From Aaosphaeria pasadenensis (Eukaryota > Ascomycota > Dothideomycetes > Pleosporales), in NCBI GenBank assembly GCA_022813625.1, contig JAKLMB010000025.1:372001-436000 (forward strand): a stretch of DNA of 64,000 nt, read 5' to 3'. Below the pieces are notes generated by a model. That model searched no databases. It was not told where the DNA came from and saw only the letters and a program-made list of their open reading frames with translations. The position numbers and the translations under genes are program-made. Positions 48,076-62,479 of this stretch are shown piece by piece (the first letter of the stretch is position 1; each line of letters begins with the position of its first letter).

Positions 48076-50838
48076 ATGCCTTCGAAACGCGCAAAGCGGA
48101 TGCGACAACGGCGCAAGCAGCAGGCCAAGGAGACGCCGCCATTGCCAGCACCATCACCCTACCAATATAAGCGATTAGCCAACGACTCGTCGATCCGTGT
48201 ATTGGAGCTTCTACCGTCGGCAGATGGCGAAATCAATTGCTCACTTACTACGGTGGACCTGGACGACAATCCTACATTCGATGCTTTGTCCTACTCGTGG
48301 GCCAACCCGATAACCATCCGAGAGGAACCTATTCCGGGAGGGCCAGCAGGCCAGAAGATTCGGAACGAACTGATCGCAAAACCTATGCACCTGTCTAAGG
48401 ATTCACCCGGTGTTCTGTATTTCGAAGCATCTATGATGTTCTTCCTCGCAGTCCATAGTTCACTACCTTACCTGGACCACGAACACGGGCGTGATCGCTG
48501 CAAAAAGATCATGTGCAACGGGCAAGAACTCAACGTCACAGAGACGCTTTTCTCCGCACTGTTGCAGCTTCGAAGGATCGTGATGAGCAAGCTGGATGCC
48601 GAATCAAAGGGCCTGACCTATCTTGAAACCCTACCCGTCTCCCGATCGAAGTACATCTGGATCGATGCGATCTGCATCAACCAAGAAGACATCGATGAGA
48701 GAAACGCACAGGTCCCGTTGATGAACCGCATATTCGCATCCGCCCAGTATGTCTTCGCTTGGATCGGGGAGATGGACTCGCTAGGTGCAGCTGGCATCAG
48801 CGCGATCATCAACCTGGAGAATTCCCTAGCGAAGAAAAACGACTGGGAGATGGACCCCGGAAGCGAAGACATACCTAGGAAGCAGGGCGAGAGGAAGATG
48901 GACATGTATGCAATGACTGCGTTGCTCTTAAGGCTGTGGTTTCACAGAGCGTGGGTGGTGCAAGAGGCTGTCTATGCTCGCCGGTTGTATTTGTGGTCCG
49001 GAGGTATCTTCATCGAATGGTGGAATCTGGTCCACGCGATTCGGGCTATAGAGAAGGAAGGTGTCATTTCGGAGATGGCTGAGCTTATGACTGGGTTGAT
49101 ATCGCGAGGGCCGACCAGTCAACTCGCTAGGAAGCTCAGACTCTTCGAAGCCATATCCAAAGGAAAAGCCGTGGAAGCGCCAGAGATAACAGAAGAGGAG
49201 ATTTTCGACAGAATCGAAGCTGCCGTGTCGTTCGTAAATGGCGTTGTCGATATCAAAGCTCGTCTCGGGCTGCCTACGTTCAAGTTTGTTCGCAAGGAGA
49301 CGGGTACTACTAGTCCTTTCATGATACCTCTCGATCGCGAGGGACTGATGATAAACTATTTGCGAAAGGATCTGTCGGAGCCTTTTGCGAATTCAACACC
49401 TGGCCAAGATAGGGTCAGCGAAGCCGTGCGGATTAATGGGTCCTTTCTCAATCATGACCTCGAACCAGCAGACCCCGTGCCTCCGGAACCAATCTCGCTA
49501 TTCTCCCTCTTGACAAGATTTCGAGATGTCGGTGCATCCGACCCGCGGGACAAAGTCTTTGCATTCCTTCATCTGGCGACAGAGATCCCAGGCATGAAGG
49601 CCAATTACAGAGCCAACACGCAGTACATCCTCAAAGTAGCCACCAAGATCATCTTCGAAATTGGCGATCTGTCCATCTTCTCACACGTCCAGGACCCCGC
49701 GGATACCAAGATCAAAGACCTGCCAAGTTGGGTTCCAGACTTGAGTGTACCTTTGAAACGAAAGCCGCTCATACAAGACAATAAATCCTCGCCCTACTCC
49801 GCCTGTGGATCGGCCATGACGCAGCCGAAGTTCTATCTCACCGCTGAAGAGCACGGCAAAACGTACGAGGTCCTCGCGCTCTGCGGGTATCACGTCGACA
49901 CTGTTGTCGACCTCGCAGATGAGAAAGGTTGCTACTTCACGCGAGTCGCAGAGCTGGCGTTCCGAACGCCCAAGATGTACTCTAAGAAGCTCGGAGGAGA
50001 CTACACATACAAGGGGAATTTCTTCATGCGAATGTCCCAAGATCGTGATGCAGTGGAGCCCGGCGCCATGTCGCGCGTCGAAGCCCTGTGGCGCACGATG
50101 ATCGCCGACGCCTATTCAGATATCCATCCCGCGCCGGTGTCCATCGGATTCGGGTTCTCGGACTGGGTGGCTGCTCATATACATCATTCGCTGCATCTCA
50201 GCGGGCAGATACAGAGTCTTATCGACAAAGAGACGGACAAAACAGCTCTCAAGAATTTGCGAGGGTTCCTAGACAGCCAAGAGCGGAAACGAAAGGTTTG
50301 GGGCAAGCTCCACGCTGACGAGAACGGCCTGTACATCTGCCATGAATGTGCAATGGAGTGCTTCAATGAGATATCGCCGGACGACGAATTCACGCAGCAG
50401 CTCAAGGAGATGAATCTGACGCCCACAATGCATCCTTCTCGTTACCTCCCCGATGAATTCCGCCAGTCTGCCCTCCTATCTTGCATGTACATGGAGCTTA
50501 GCAAGAAGGAAAAGCCGAAAAATTTCGCCTGTCCGGTCCTCACACCCGAGGAGAAGACCCGAAAACAGCAGTTCGAACGGCGCATGCAGGAGGTGAAGAA
50601 GGGCCGGAGGATGTTCCGTACCGAGAGGAACCTTCTGGGCATGGGTCCTAAGTCTGTCCAGCCCGGGGACGAAGTTTGGGTGCTGTTCTCTGCAAAGGTG
50701 CCTTTTGTTGTTAGGCCGATTGATGATGGGAAGGCGCCGAAGCGGGCTACGCTTGTCGGGGAGGCGTATTTACATGGGTATATGGATGGGGCAGTGTTGT
50801 CGGAGAAGCGGAAGATACAGACAATTGGACTGGTATGA
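48076..50838 (+). CDS. heterokaryon incompatibility (HET) domain protein
   Basis: Intronless gene of 920 aa. The start ATG is followed by a very basic segment (MPSKRAKRMRQRRKQQ), which could be a nuclear-localisation signal. The HET domain spans about residues 65-320: FDALSYSWAN near 70, then YIWIDAICINQED near 192 and NAQVPLMNRIFASAQYVFAWIG, the three hallmark blocks. RLWFHRAWVVQEA closes it. Beyond that, the SDPRDKVFAFLHLA block near 490 and the C-terminal PGDEVWVLFSAKVPFVVRP and GEAYLHGYMDG near 850-910 are typical of HET-6/HET-E-like tails; no NACHT or WD repeats are seen. Such proteins can trigger cell death when unlike strains fuse, but most family members have no demonstrated role. It sits alone in a gene-poor segment, usual for fast-evolving HET genes. 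Confidence 0.9.
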   Translation: MPSKRAKRMRQRRKQQAKETPPLPAPSPYQYKRLANDSSIRVLELLPSADGEINCSLTTVDLDDNPTFDALSYSWANPITIREEPIPGGPAGQKIRNELIAKPMHLSKDSPGVLYFEASMMFFLAVHSSLPYLDHEHGRDRCKKIMCNGQELNVTETLFSALLQLRRIVMSKLDAESKGLTYLETLPVSRSKYIWIDAICINQEDIDERNAQVPLMNRIFASAQYVFAWIGEMDSLGAAGISAIINLENSLAKKNDWEMDPGSEDIPRKQGERKMDMYAMTALLLRLWFHRAWVVQEAVYARRLYLWSGGIFIEWWNLVHAIRAIEKEGVISEMAELMTGLISRGPTSQLARKLRLFEAISKGKAVEAPEITEEEIFDRIEAAVSFVNGVVDIKARLGLPTFKFVRKETGTTSPFMIPLDREGLMINYLRKDLSEPFANSTPGQDRVSEAVRINGSFLNHDLEPADPVPPEPISLFSLLTRFRDVGASDPRDKVFAFLHLATEIPGMKANYRANTQYILKVATKIIFEIGDLSIFSHVQDPADTKIKDLPSWVPDLSVPLKRKPLIQDNKSSPYSACGSAMTQPKFYLTAEEHGKTYEVLALCGYHVDTVVDLADEKGCYFTRVAELAFRTPKMYSKKLGGDYTYKGNFFMRMSQDRDAVEPGAMSRVEALWRTMIADAYSDIHPAPVSIGFGFSDWVAAHIHHSLHLSGQIQSLIDKETDKTALKNLRGFLDSQERKRKVWGKLHADENGLYICHECAMECFNEISPDDEFTQQLKEMNLTPTMHPSRYLPDEFRQSALLSCMYMELSKKEKPKNFACPVLTPEEKTRKQQFERRMQEVKKGRRMFRTERNLLGMGPKSVQPGDEVWVLFSAKVPFVVRPIDDGKAPKRATLVGEAYLHGYMDGAVLSEKRKIQTIGLV

Positions 50839-53435
50839 TTGCTGGAAAGGTAAGGTGGCATGCGTGCGATTAGCAAACGCACATAAGTGGCACTAGTTAC
50901 CTAGACAAGTCGACTCGAGATATCGAACAGGTAGTATGGTAGACGGTGCTCTGCCTGCCTTCCTATTGGAGCTTTACGTTGCGGAGACGAGAAGGACCAA
51001 ACAAGAAATAAGTCATCCAAGACTTTGATGCCCCACATTGTAGCAGTAATGAAAGTGCCATGAAAGGGCAGACTTGGTTGACAAGAAGCTCATGTCGGGC
51101 GATGAAGTCATTATCCAAGACCTACGTCTATCGCACCTAGACAATGCCGAAATCGCTGGACAGATGTGTCGCCTTTATGGTAACAAGCGCGATTCAATCG
51201 TAGAATATGAGCAATTTTATAACATATGATGCGCCTTTAGTTGTAATGGACGAATAACCGAAAAGACTTGATCACAAAGCGGAAGTACAAAGGTCCTTGA
51301 GCTAATTCAATGCATTCACCCGCCGTTGGCTTTTGCCCTCTGACTAGTTGTAGTGCAAAATCTGAACATCGTCGATGTTTCTCCGAAGTAAAGAGAAAGA
51401 CAAGCTCGAGAAATCTAGACAAGCCTCCCCCGTCGGCCTTCCACCAAGGGGAGTTGATCATGCAGATCTCAGTGCTAAGATCTGGTTGAATCTAAGGATA
51501 TGTCAACATCACGTGCCTCCAGCATTCAAACAGGATGACCATATCAGTGTGATCAGTGTTCATTCTACACAGTAGTAGCAAATGGGTATGCGCTCGCCGT
51601 TTTGCACCATTTTACGCCCTGATAGGATGCGTAGAATGTTCGTTCGTCTACGGAGTATATCCGAATGCTGGCATTTGATGCAAATCGACCAGACAGCATC
51701 ATGATGCCCCGACACCCACTTATTAAGTGGTGTGCTGCGTAGACAGGCATGTGAGGCTCAATGCCATTGCCCTGCAGCAGATACCCACGTGGGAACAGGG
51801 AGATCGTGGCTCCTGAACAAGTTTTGGTTCCATGGCAAAGGTTCACCGTTGAATGATAGACAGGAACCAGATGGCAACCCTGCGTGGTGCACTGTATCTC
51901 GCCGGCTTCGGGACGATAGCGACAAGGTCTAATGAAATGTGATAGGATGTTGACGATCTGTAAGGTACCACTGGGTACGTCCTACATGACGGACATTGAG
52001 AGCCAAGAAGCTTGTGTCGTGATTTGATTGGCCGAATGTTCTAGTATGGATATGATTCACGATTGAGTGCCTCAATTGATTGTTTGTCGCCTGTTGTTGA
52101 TATGCTCTTGTTGTAGTTGTAGTTCTGCCTGCTTATCGGAGGAATTGACGCCCACCTGGAAAGAGAGGGAGAGAGAGAGAGAGAGAGCATTGCAACGATG
52201 CATTCACTTGTGGGAAATCCATAAAATTGCGGCATTTCGTTTGCAATCTAGACTCGCGGTGCGGCAATCTTAGTAATTGTTGGTATAATTCCATTGCCAC
52301 CTGTGCGAGGAGATGAATACGGGACAACTGTGTTGTGATTGTGAACGCCTAAGACTAAATGGTGATTGCATCATCGGTGGTGCGTCAATACTGGGGTGGC
52401 TCACGTGCTCATTACATTGTTCAAGGCCATCGCCCATCAGGCTATCAGCAAGCGGGGGGAACTATGGCTCGTATGCTGATGGTGCCGGTAGTTGAACCTG
52501 GGATTGGAAGGTGGGAAAGTTGGCTGGTGTGATACAGAGAACACTAGGGATGGCAAGATTGCTGACGGTCGAGGCAATTCCCGTATTCCCGACCTCGCCT
52601 CTCAGGGTCTAGGAAGAGAGAGGAAAGTCGAATGCAGGGATGTGGGATCGGGTGGCCATCGTTGGAGTCAATTACACTGATGGGACGAGTAGATTAGTTT
52701 GATTTTGGAGGTGATTTGGGCTATACGATGGGAACGGCGTAAACCTAGTCACCATCGAGGATGCGTCGTGGATGGAATCGATGGAATAACTAGTTATGTG
52801 TGTTGGTTAACAGTTGGACTCTGTCTAAGCTTCGACGAAGATGTTCCCCACCAGGAACAATCTCTTGGCAACGGTCTCGATTGGGAAGGTGGAAATAAGC
52901 TCGACCAATGATTGCGCGACCTGACATTTGGGGAACATCGCAACATCATCTTGCCTTTTTCTCTCTTTCGTCACTCTTCCAACTTCTATTACGGAGTACC
53001 TCGTCTTCTTCCCCTTCCCTTGTCCGTCCTGCGATCCATGCAACATTCGTGATCCTTGAATGGCTACACGATATTATCACCTCCCAGATTGCTACCCGCC
53101 ACCCGCTCTCTCTCTCCTCTCCGTCTCCGAGTCTCCACTCTAATCACTACTCCCGCCTAACTGTCCAACCCCAATTTGGTCTGAGAGGTGGGACAAGACT
53201 GCTCGACCCATGCTGCAACTTGTGAGAACCTGCGCAACCCACGAGCCGAGATCCTGGATACCTGCTATGTCTAGGCAAGGGTAGATGGGCTGCTGGAGCT
53301 ATCCCAATTAGCACGTCATGGCCCGCGCCTCCAGCCTGAAGCTTAAGAAGCTCCCGCAGCTGCCTTTAAGCTTCGAGCCTCAAGCTTCTTTACTCCTCGT
53401 CTTGAGCTTGAGTACAGCGCCCAATTGAGCTAAAC
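50839..53435. other. 2.6 kb gene-poor region between HET and DPP V genes
   Basis: Short open frames only. Contains a GA tract (52169-52187), ACGGAGTA copies at 51650 and 52991, and, just upstream of the DPP V start, an inverted repeat of GAAGCTTAA / TTAAGCTTC (53338-53346 and 53366-53374). The last 500 bases are C/T-rich and probably promoter and leader. No gene supported. Confidence 0.5.
52169..52187. repeat. (GA)n tract
   Basis: About nine and a half GA copies in an intergenic region. Confidence 0.85.
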
Positions 53436-55849
53436 ATGGCCATGCGTGCGTGTTTCGTTGCCGCCAGCTTCTTGCTTGGCTCGGCCAAAGCTATCACCCC
53501 CGAGTACGTTCCACCACTTGCCAGCACGTCTGCCACAGACAAAATGTACTGACTGACTTTCGTAGGGGTCTGCTTGCTGCTCCTCGCAGAGGCACCGCCA
53601 ACTTGAACCCTAGTGGCGTAAGTCTTAACCCATTGCACATGTTCATGGCAAAAGAAGTTGCTAACTGAGGAATGTAGGAATGGGCTCTTTTCACCTCCAC
53701 GTCCTACAACTGGACTACCCACAAGTCCAAGACTACGTGGCAGCTCCTCAACGTCGAGAGCGGCAACATCACTGTGGCCCCCTTCGACGCCGAGGTCTCC
53801 GAGGTTGTCTGGGTTGGTGACACCGACACCAGCATCCTCTACATCAACGGCACGAACGATGAGGTTCCCGGAGGTGTCACCCTCTACACCGCTGACATTG
53901 GTGCCGAAGAGTTCTCCCCGTAAGCTTTCCTAACTCGCAATTGATTTGACTGTTGTCTTTGAGCAGTACAGCTGACATTCATATCATAGATCTCTCGTCG
54001 CTTCGCTTGAAGCACCCTTCCAGGGTCTCAAGGCTGTCAAGAAGGAGAACGGTGATATCAGCTTCGCCGTTAACACTCTTGCCTACGCCAACAACGGCTC
54101 TGCGTACAACCCAGAGCTTGCCACTGTCCCATTGAGCACCGGCCAGCTCTACGACAACATCTACGTCCGCCACTGGGATGTCTACATTGCCCACGAAAGA
54201 TATGCTGTCTTTGGTGGATCCCTCGTCAAGGGCGACAAGGGACTCAGCTTCGACGGAAACGTCACCAACCTTCTCTTGGGTATCAATGCTACTGTTACCC
54301 GTCCTGAGACCCCCGTGCAGCCATTCGGCGACCAGGGTGATTACGATATTAGCCCCGATGGCAACACTGTTGCTTTCCTCACCAAGGCTCCCGAGCTCCC
54401 CAAGGCAAACTTCACTGCTAGCTACATCTACCTTGTTCCCATCGACGGTTCTGAGGCTCCTGTTGCCGTCAACGGCCCCGGCTCTTCCGCCCCCGAGGCC
54501 GCCAAGGGTGCCTCTGGTGCCCCCCACTGGTCCCACGATGGCAAGAAGCTCGCATACATCCAGCAGGATGGTATTTCATACGAGTCCGACCGCTACAAGC
54601 TCTACGTCGCCGAGGTCGATGGTCTCAACTCTAAGGTCACCCCCGTTGCCGAGAACTGGGACACCAGCGTCTCTACCTTCAAGTGGAGCCCCGATGACGT
54701 CGACCTGTGGGTTGCTTCCGAGCTCCATGCCTCTGTCCGTCTTTGGCTCGTCCCCGCTGATGCCGAGGCTGACTTCAAGCCTGTCAACTTCACCGGACCT
54801 GACACCACCTTGGCTGATTTCGACATCTTGAAGGATGGCTCGGCTCTTGTCTCCGCCGCTTCCAGCTGGACCAGCCGTATCTTCTACAGCCAGTACCCTG
54901 GACAGGACAAGAAGGTCATCTTCACTGCCAACGAGGTCGACCCTGAGTTGGCCGGCCTCTACCCCAACTCCACCTCCAACTTCTGGATCACCAACAAGGA
55001 CGGTGACAAGATCCAGACGTTCGTCTTCTACCCCTCCGACTTTGATCCCAGCAAGAAGTACCCTCTCGCATTCGTCATTCACGGTGGACCTCAGTCCAGC
55101 TTGGGCGATGCTTGGAGCACTCGTTGGAACATGCGCACCTGGGCTGATCAGGGCTTCGTTGTCACCTCCACCCAGTTCACCGGTACGCCCAGCTACAGCC
55201 AGGAATTCACCGACAAGATCCAGAACAACTGGGGTGGAACTCCTTACACTGATCTCGTTGAGACCTTCGATTACATCAAGGAGAACATTGACTACATTGA
55301 CACTGACAACGCCATTGCTGCCGGTGCCAGTTACGGAGGTTACATGTAAGTTCTCCCCAGGATATCCAAACAGCCTGAACGATGCGAGCAATAGCTGACA
55401 ATTGTACTAGGATCAACTGGGTTCAGGGTCACGAGCTCGGCAGGCGCTTCAAGGCCCTTGTCGGCCACGACGGCAAGCTCAACCAGGTCGGTTCCTACGG
55501 AACTGAGGAGCTCTGGTTCGTCCAGCAGGACCAGAACGGTACCATCTGGAACGACCGCGAGAACTACGAGAGGTGGGACCCATTGAACCACGCCGTCAAC
55601 TTCTCGACCCCTCACTTCGTTGTGCACAACGATCTTGACTACCGTCTGCCCATCGCCGAGGGTCTCATGTTGTTCAACATCCTCCAGAGTCTCGGTGTCC
55701 CCTCCCGATTCCTCCACTTCCCCAACGAGAACCACTGGGTCTTGAACCGCGAGAACAGCTTGGTCTGGCACAAGTCCATCTTCAACTGGATCAGGTACTA
55801 CACTGGCCAGGATAAGGAGTTGATCCAGGACATTGTCATCAAGTCCTAA
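53436..55849 (+). CDS. secreted dipeptidyl peptidase V (S9 family)
   Basis: Secreted serine peptidase that releases dipeptides from protein N-termini during external protein digestion. Exons are 53436-53503, 53566-53617, 53678-53919, 53990-55345 and 55411-55849 (718 aa). Residues 1-19 form a signal peptide (MAMRACFVAASFLLGSAKA). The beta-propeller region (about 40-420) precedes an alpha/beta-hydrolase domain. Catalytic residues visible: Ser568 in GASYGGYM, an Asp in NDLDYRLP (Asp649 best fits the spacing), and His681 in NENHWVL. The oxyanion block FVIHGGPQSS is present. Length matches fungal DPP V (about 720 aa), and many NxS/T sites fit a glycosylated secreted enzyme. The two-codon neighbourhood of Ser568 is intact, with the next intron splitting the Met of GGYM. 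Some fungal homologues are known secreted antigens. Confidence 0.95.
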
Positions 55850-56987
55850 GCAGATTTCCCAGCGCGGAGATGATGGATGAAAATGAAAAAGAACGTAATT
55901 GTAATGACAATCTTTAATGTAGTAGTACTAGGTAGTAACAACATATTGATGCGACTACCCGCATGCATGATGTAAATCTATGCAAGCAAAAGAAATGTTC
56001 TTAAACTTCAATGATGTACTGTGTATGGTGTATTTTTTAGTTACCTGTAGCCAGCCGGCCAGTCGGAGTAATTGATCGTTGGTTGGTCAGAACTGTCGCG
56101 GATGGAGACAATGGCCATTCACCCACCCTGTTCGCGACTTTTTCGTGAAAAATAACATCTGTCGCAGATGAAAGGAGCGGGAGCAAATTTTCTTTAGTGT
56201 ATCACTGTGTGTATTCCGTACGGAGTGGATTATTGCGTGCTCTGCCACTCCAATGATCGAATGCGCAATGTCAAACGAATCAACCAGCGTAGGGACTAAC
56301 TAGCTTCTCTTTGGATAGAGAAGACTGATGGGTTGGAAACGAGCTTGGATCGAATTCAATAAAAACAGAGATTTCTGCATTACTATTGTCGTTTCAAGAA
56401 TTATGGTTCTTATGGAATAGAAGGATGGAGTAATAGAATGGTTGGGGCAACAAGGATCGTCGTGTGTGCATCTGCAGCTAGGATTCGATGCCGCCCGCGT
56501 GCGCGTGTGACTATGTGACTCCCACCTTACATGCCCATGCGGATAACCATCGGAAACTATTCCAGCATAGAACCCAGAGCGAGAGCAAAGATCATAATGG
56601 CGAAGTGAGGACCGAATAATCATTTATGTTCGAAAGGTTATTGGGTACTTAATAGCAAGTGACATATGAGAGAGGGAGGTCGGTAGAGGGAGTGCCGTGA
56701 CGTGCGGGGGTGGCTCCTTAGTCATTCCGTCCTGTCTCATAGCTATTCCGTCACTCGTCAACTGCATCCAACTCCACCACCTACATACATATACCTGTAG
56801 GTATACTCCGAACACATCTGTACATACATACATATGTGCATACATAACCCAGCAATGTGATGCACACCGCATCCATTCCCTCCATCCCCACTCTTATAAC
56901 CCCCATTCTTATCCCTTCCCTTCCCTTTCCCTCTTCTCCTTCTCTGAAGGTTGATAGCATGCCTCCGTGGCTCACCCTCCCCTTGAT
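55850..56987. other. intergenic region between DPP V and MFS genes
   Basis: AT-rich after the DPP V stop (probable 3' UTR), with a TTCCGTACGGAGT palindrome-like variant of the recurrent motif at about 56214-56226 and a C/T-rich tract (56870-56945) just ahead of the MFS start. No gene seen. Confidence 0.55.
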
Positions 56988-59219
56988 ATGACAGAGCGCC
57001 GCTTACCAGTCAAGCAACTGGTCATCCTTTGTGCGTCATGCCTAACCCCCTTCCTCTCCGTTCCCTCAGCGACTTCTCCAATCCTCACAAAACTACATTG
57101 ACGGCCCCTTCGATACACTAACAACCATTTCCGCAACCGCAGCAATATGTCGCTTCGCAGAGCCCATTGCGCTCACCTCCGTCTTCCCCTACCTTCCCGA
57201 GATGATCGAGTCCTTCGGCGTCCCCAAAAATGACATCGCACGTTGGGCCGGCCTCACCTCCGCCACCTTCTCCATTTGCCAGGCCTGCACGGGAATCATA
57301 TGGGGCGCCATCAGCGACCGCATCGGTCGCAAACCAACAATCCTCATCGGCCTCATAAACACCATGATCACCATGCTCCTGTGGGGGTTCTCCACGACCC
57401 TACCCATGGCAATGGTCGCGCGTGGCCTGCAAGGGTTCGGTAGCGGGAACGTGGGCATCTTGCGCACCACTGTCGCGGAACTGTGTCCCTGGAAGGAATT
57501 GCAACCTAGAGCTTTTAGTATCATGCCGCTTGTTTTCACGGTCGGGTCAATCATTGGTCCCTCGCTGGGAGGTGGGTTGTCGAACCCAATGGGCGTCGAT
57601 CCAAATGGCCCCCGTGGGACGTCGCTGTTGGAGAGGTATCCGTATTGCCTGCCGAATATCGTTGCTGCGTGTTTCTTTATTACGGGAATTATTACTGGTT
57701 GGCTGTTTTTGAAGGTATGAAGGCGGCTGTTCGTATCGATAGTAATGGAATGTGGCGCTGATCGATTGGTGATAGGAAACGCTCGAATCGAAGAAGAATG
57801 CGCCTGACTACGGGCGTATGGTAGGAGATAAATTGACTGCATGGTTCCGAAAGACTTTCAGGATTAGCAAAAGAGAGAAGAAAATCCATCATCATCACCA
57901 CGAGCGTGAACCCCTGCTAGGTTCGAAAGACGTCGACGACGAAGAGACAGGGGCACCAGATGCGGCTGCGATCAAGCCTACGAGGTCCCTCAGCGCCCTC
58001 GAGATTTTGACTCCCCAGACCCAGCTAAACTTGATTGTCTACACGCTTCTCGCATTCTTTTCACTTTCATACGACCAAGTTAGTTCAATGCCTCAGCATC
58101 CCAACATTGTTTGCTAATTCTTTCCTCCAGCTTCTTCCGGTCTTCATGCACCACCCACCGCAATCAATAGACGATCCCGCCGTGAAGCTTCCCCTCAAAT
58201 TCTCCGGCGGCTTCGGCATCGACTCGCGCCGCATTGGTGCCATCTTTACCGTCTTCTCCATCGCTTGCACGCTGTTCCAATTCCTCGCCTTTCCCGCCAT
58301 AACCCGGCACTTCGGCGTCCTTCCGTGCCTCCGCATGTCTCTCTGCATCTATCCCTTTGTCTTCTTTATCACGCCCTTCGTCTCTCTTCTCCCCACGCAG
58401 TCCACCAAGGAACTGGGAATCTGCGCCCTGATGATTGTTCGCGGCTTCGCAGGCACTTTCGCGTTCCCTTGCTCGACAATTATGATCACGAATTCGGCGC
58501 CTTCGCTGCGCGTCCTGGGCGTCCTGAACGGGCTCGCGACCTCCGTTTCAGCGGTAGGCCGAGCTGCGGGACCAGCCACGGGAGGCAATCTATTCACGCT
58601 CGGTGCCAAAATCGGTTACGTCATCATCCCCTTCTGGGCTCTCAGCGTGATCGCGGCCGCGGCGTTTGTGCCGACATTCTGGCTGGTCGAAGGTAAAGGG
58701 TTCGGTGACGATCCTGATGAGGCGGATGGAGAGGGGAGCGTCCTAAGTGCTAGCGCGTCGTCTGGGAGCTCCATTATCGTGATTGGCGAGGAGGACGATG
58801 ACGATGAGGGTGACGATATCGACGATAGCGGAAGGAGGAAGCACGTGGACGCAAAGGCGAAGAGAAACGGCACTGCAGTGGAGGACGAGGAAGGCCAATC
58901 CGAATCCGAATACGGCGAACCCACCAACCTACTTTCCCACACCTTATCCTATGGATCCTCCGTCGCGTACCACTCATCCTCCGAAGACGAAGACAACCGC
59001 TATCCCGGGGCAGGAGTAGCGACAAGACACAAGAAGCGCCGAGCGTCGTCAAGCTCGCATACCAACGTAGGAGGAGAACGGAGCCGCTCGCGACGAAGGA
59101 GTACCGCCGTCAGGAGGAGGAGCAGCGTGCCTGTCGGCATGGGCATAGGGTTCCGCCGGCTGAGCTCGAATCTCGGGTCTACTGGCTTCGGACCTGGCGG
59201 GTCGGCTGCGGAGACCTGA
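56988..59219 (+). CDS. major facilitator superfamily transporter (ZIFL / ZRT-like DHA1 group)
   Basis: Membrane transporter of 668 aa. Exons are 56988-57030, 57143-57714, 57776-58078 and 58131-59219. The start ATG gives MTERRLPVKQLVIL, and splicing from a GTGCGT donor rebuilds CRFAEPIALTSVFPYLPEMI, a block I know from fungal MFS proteins of the zinc-induced-facilitator-like group; this supports the short first exon. The MFS motif A variant is GAISDRIGRKP. The first six spans end near residue 205. A long charged central loop (about 206-300, with a poly-His run and acidic stretch) precedes the second set of spans (about 300-500). The C-terminal 160 aa are hydrophilic, rich in Glu/Asp then Arg/Ser, and presumably cytosolic. 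Substrate unknown; proton-coupled export is inferred from the family. Confidence 0.88.
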
Positions 59220-61730
<2,511 letters not shown>

Positions 61731-62479
61731 ATTCGGTCGCGGTGGAAGGGATGGTGGTGTGGTTTGTGGAAGGGGTTAGAGTGGAGGTGGAAGTTAGGTG
61801 TTCTGTGGGAGGAGGACTGAGGAGATGGGTGGGGTTTTGAGAGAGGACTGTTTGTATATAGTTACGCCGGAGGGTGGAGGGATTGAGACCGCAAGCTTTG
61901 ATGGGTTTAGGTACAGTTCTTTGGTTGATTGGTTGTTGGACAGTCGGGGGGTTTCGAGGCCACCTTGGTATATAAGTGATCTCCATATGAAATACAAGTT
62001 AGCCGTTGAATGAACTTAGTTCTTTTGGGACTTCTGGATACTCTATACAGTACATGCCTTTCCACCGGTAGTGTGAAAGAGCTTCTATCGTATCGAGCAT
62101 TCGAATTGGCACACACCGCCTTGGAGATCAGAAACAGAGGCAGTGGTGCATTAAATCTTTCCTGATTCCCTATCTGAGCCTCAGTACAAGCATTTGTGAC
62201 TGTCTAAGTGAAACTGATGAATAAACAAAAGTCCAAGCCATACTTGCTTTGCCAATCGCACCAGCCATCTCTCCAGATCAGTCACGACTCTCTCACCTAG
62301 CACTCTATCGACAGTACAATCCAGCTATTCGCACCTGCCACGCGAACTGGCGCGTCCTCTTCTCCATATCCCTCTTCTCCACATTCCTCTTCGCCACATA
62401 CGTCTTTGCCTTCTGCCAGTCCAAGACGTCCTTGAAAATTCCCACCAGGCCGTTTCGTAGCCCGCCGTTTACCTTTCTT
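61731..62479. other. intergenic, downstream of cutinase
   Basis: G-rich after the cutinase stop, otherwise unremarkable. A frame at 62249-62617 (plus) with a hydrophobic run might be a relic of the damaged gene that follows. No feature certain. Confidence 0.45.
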
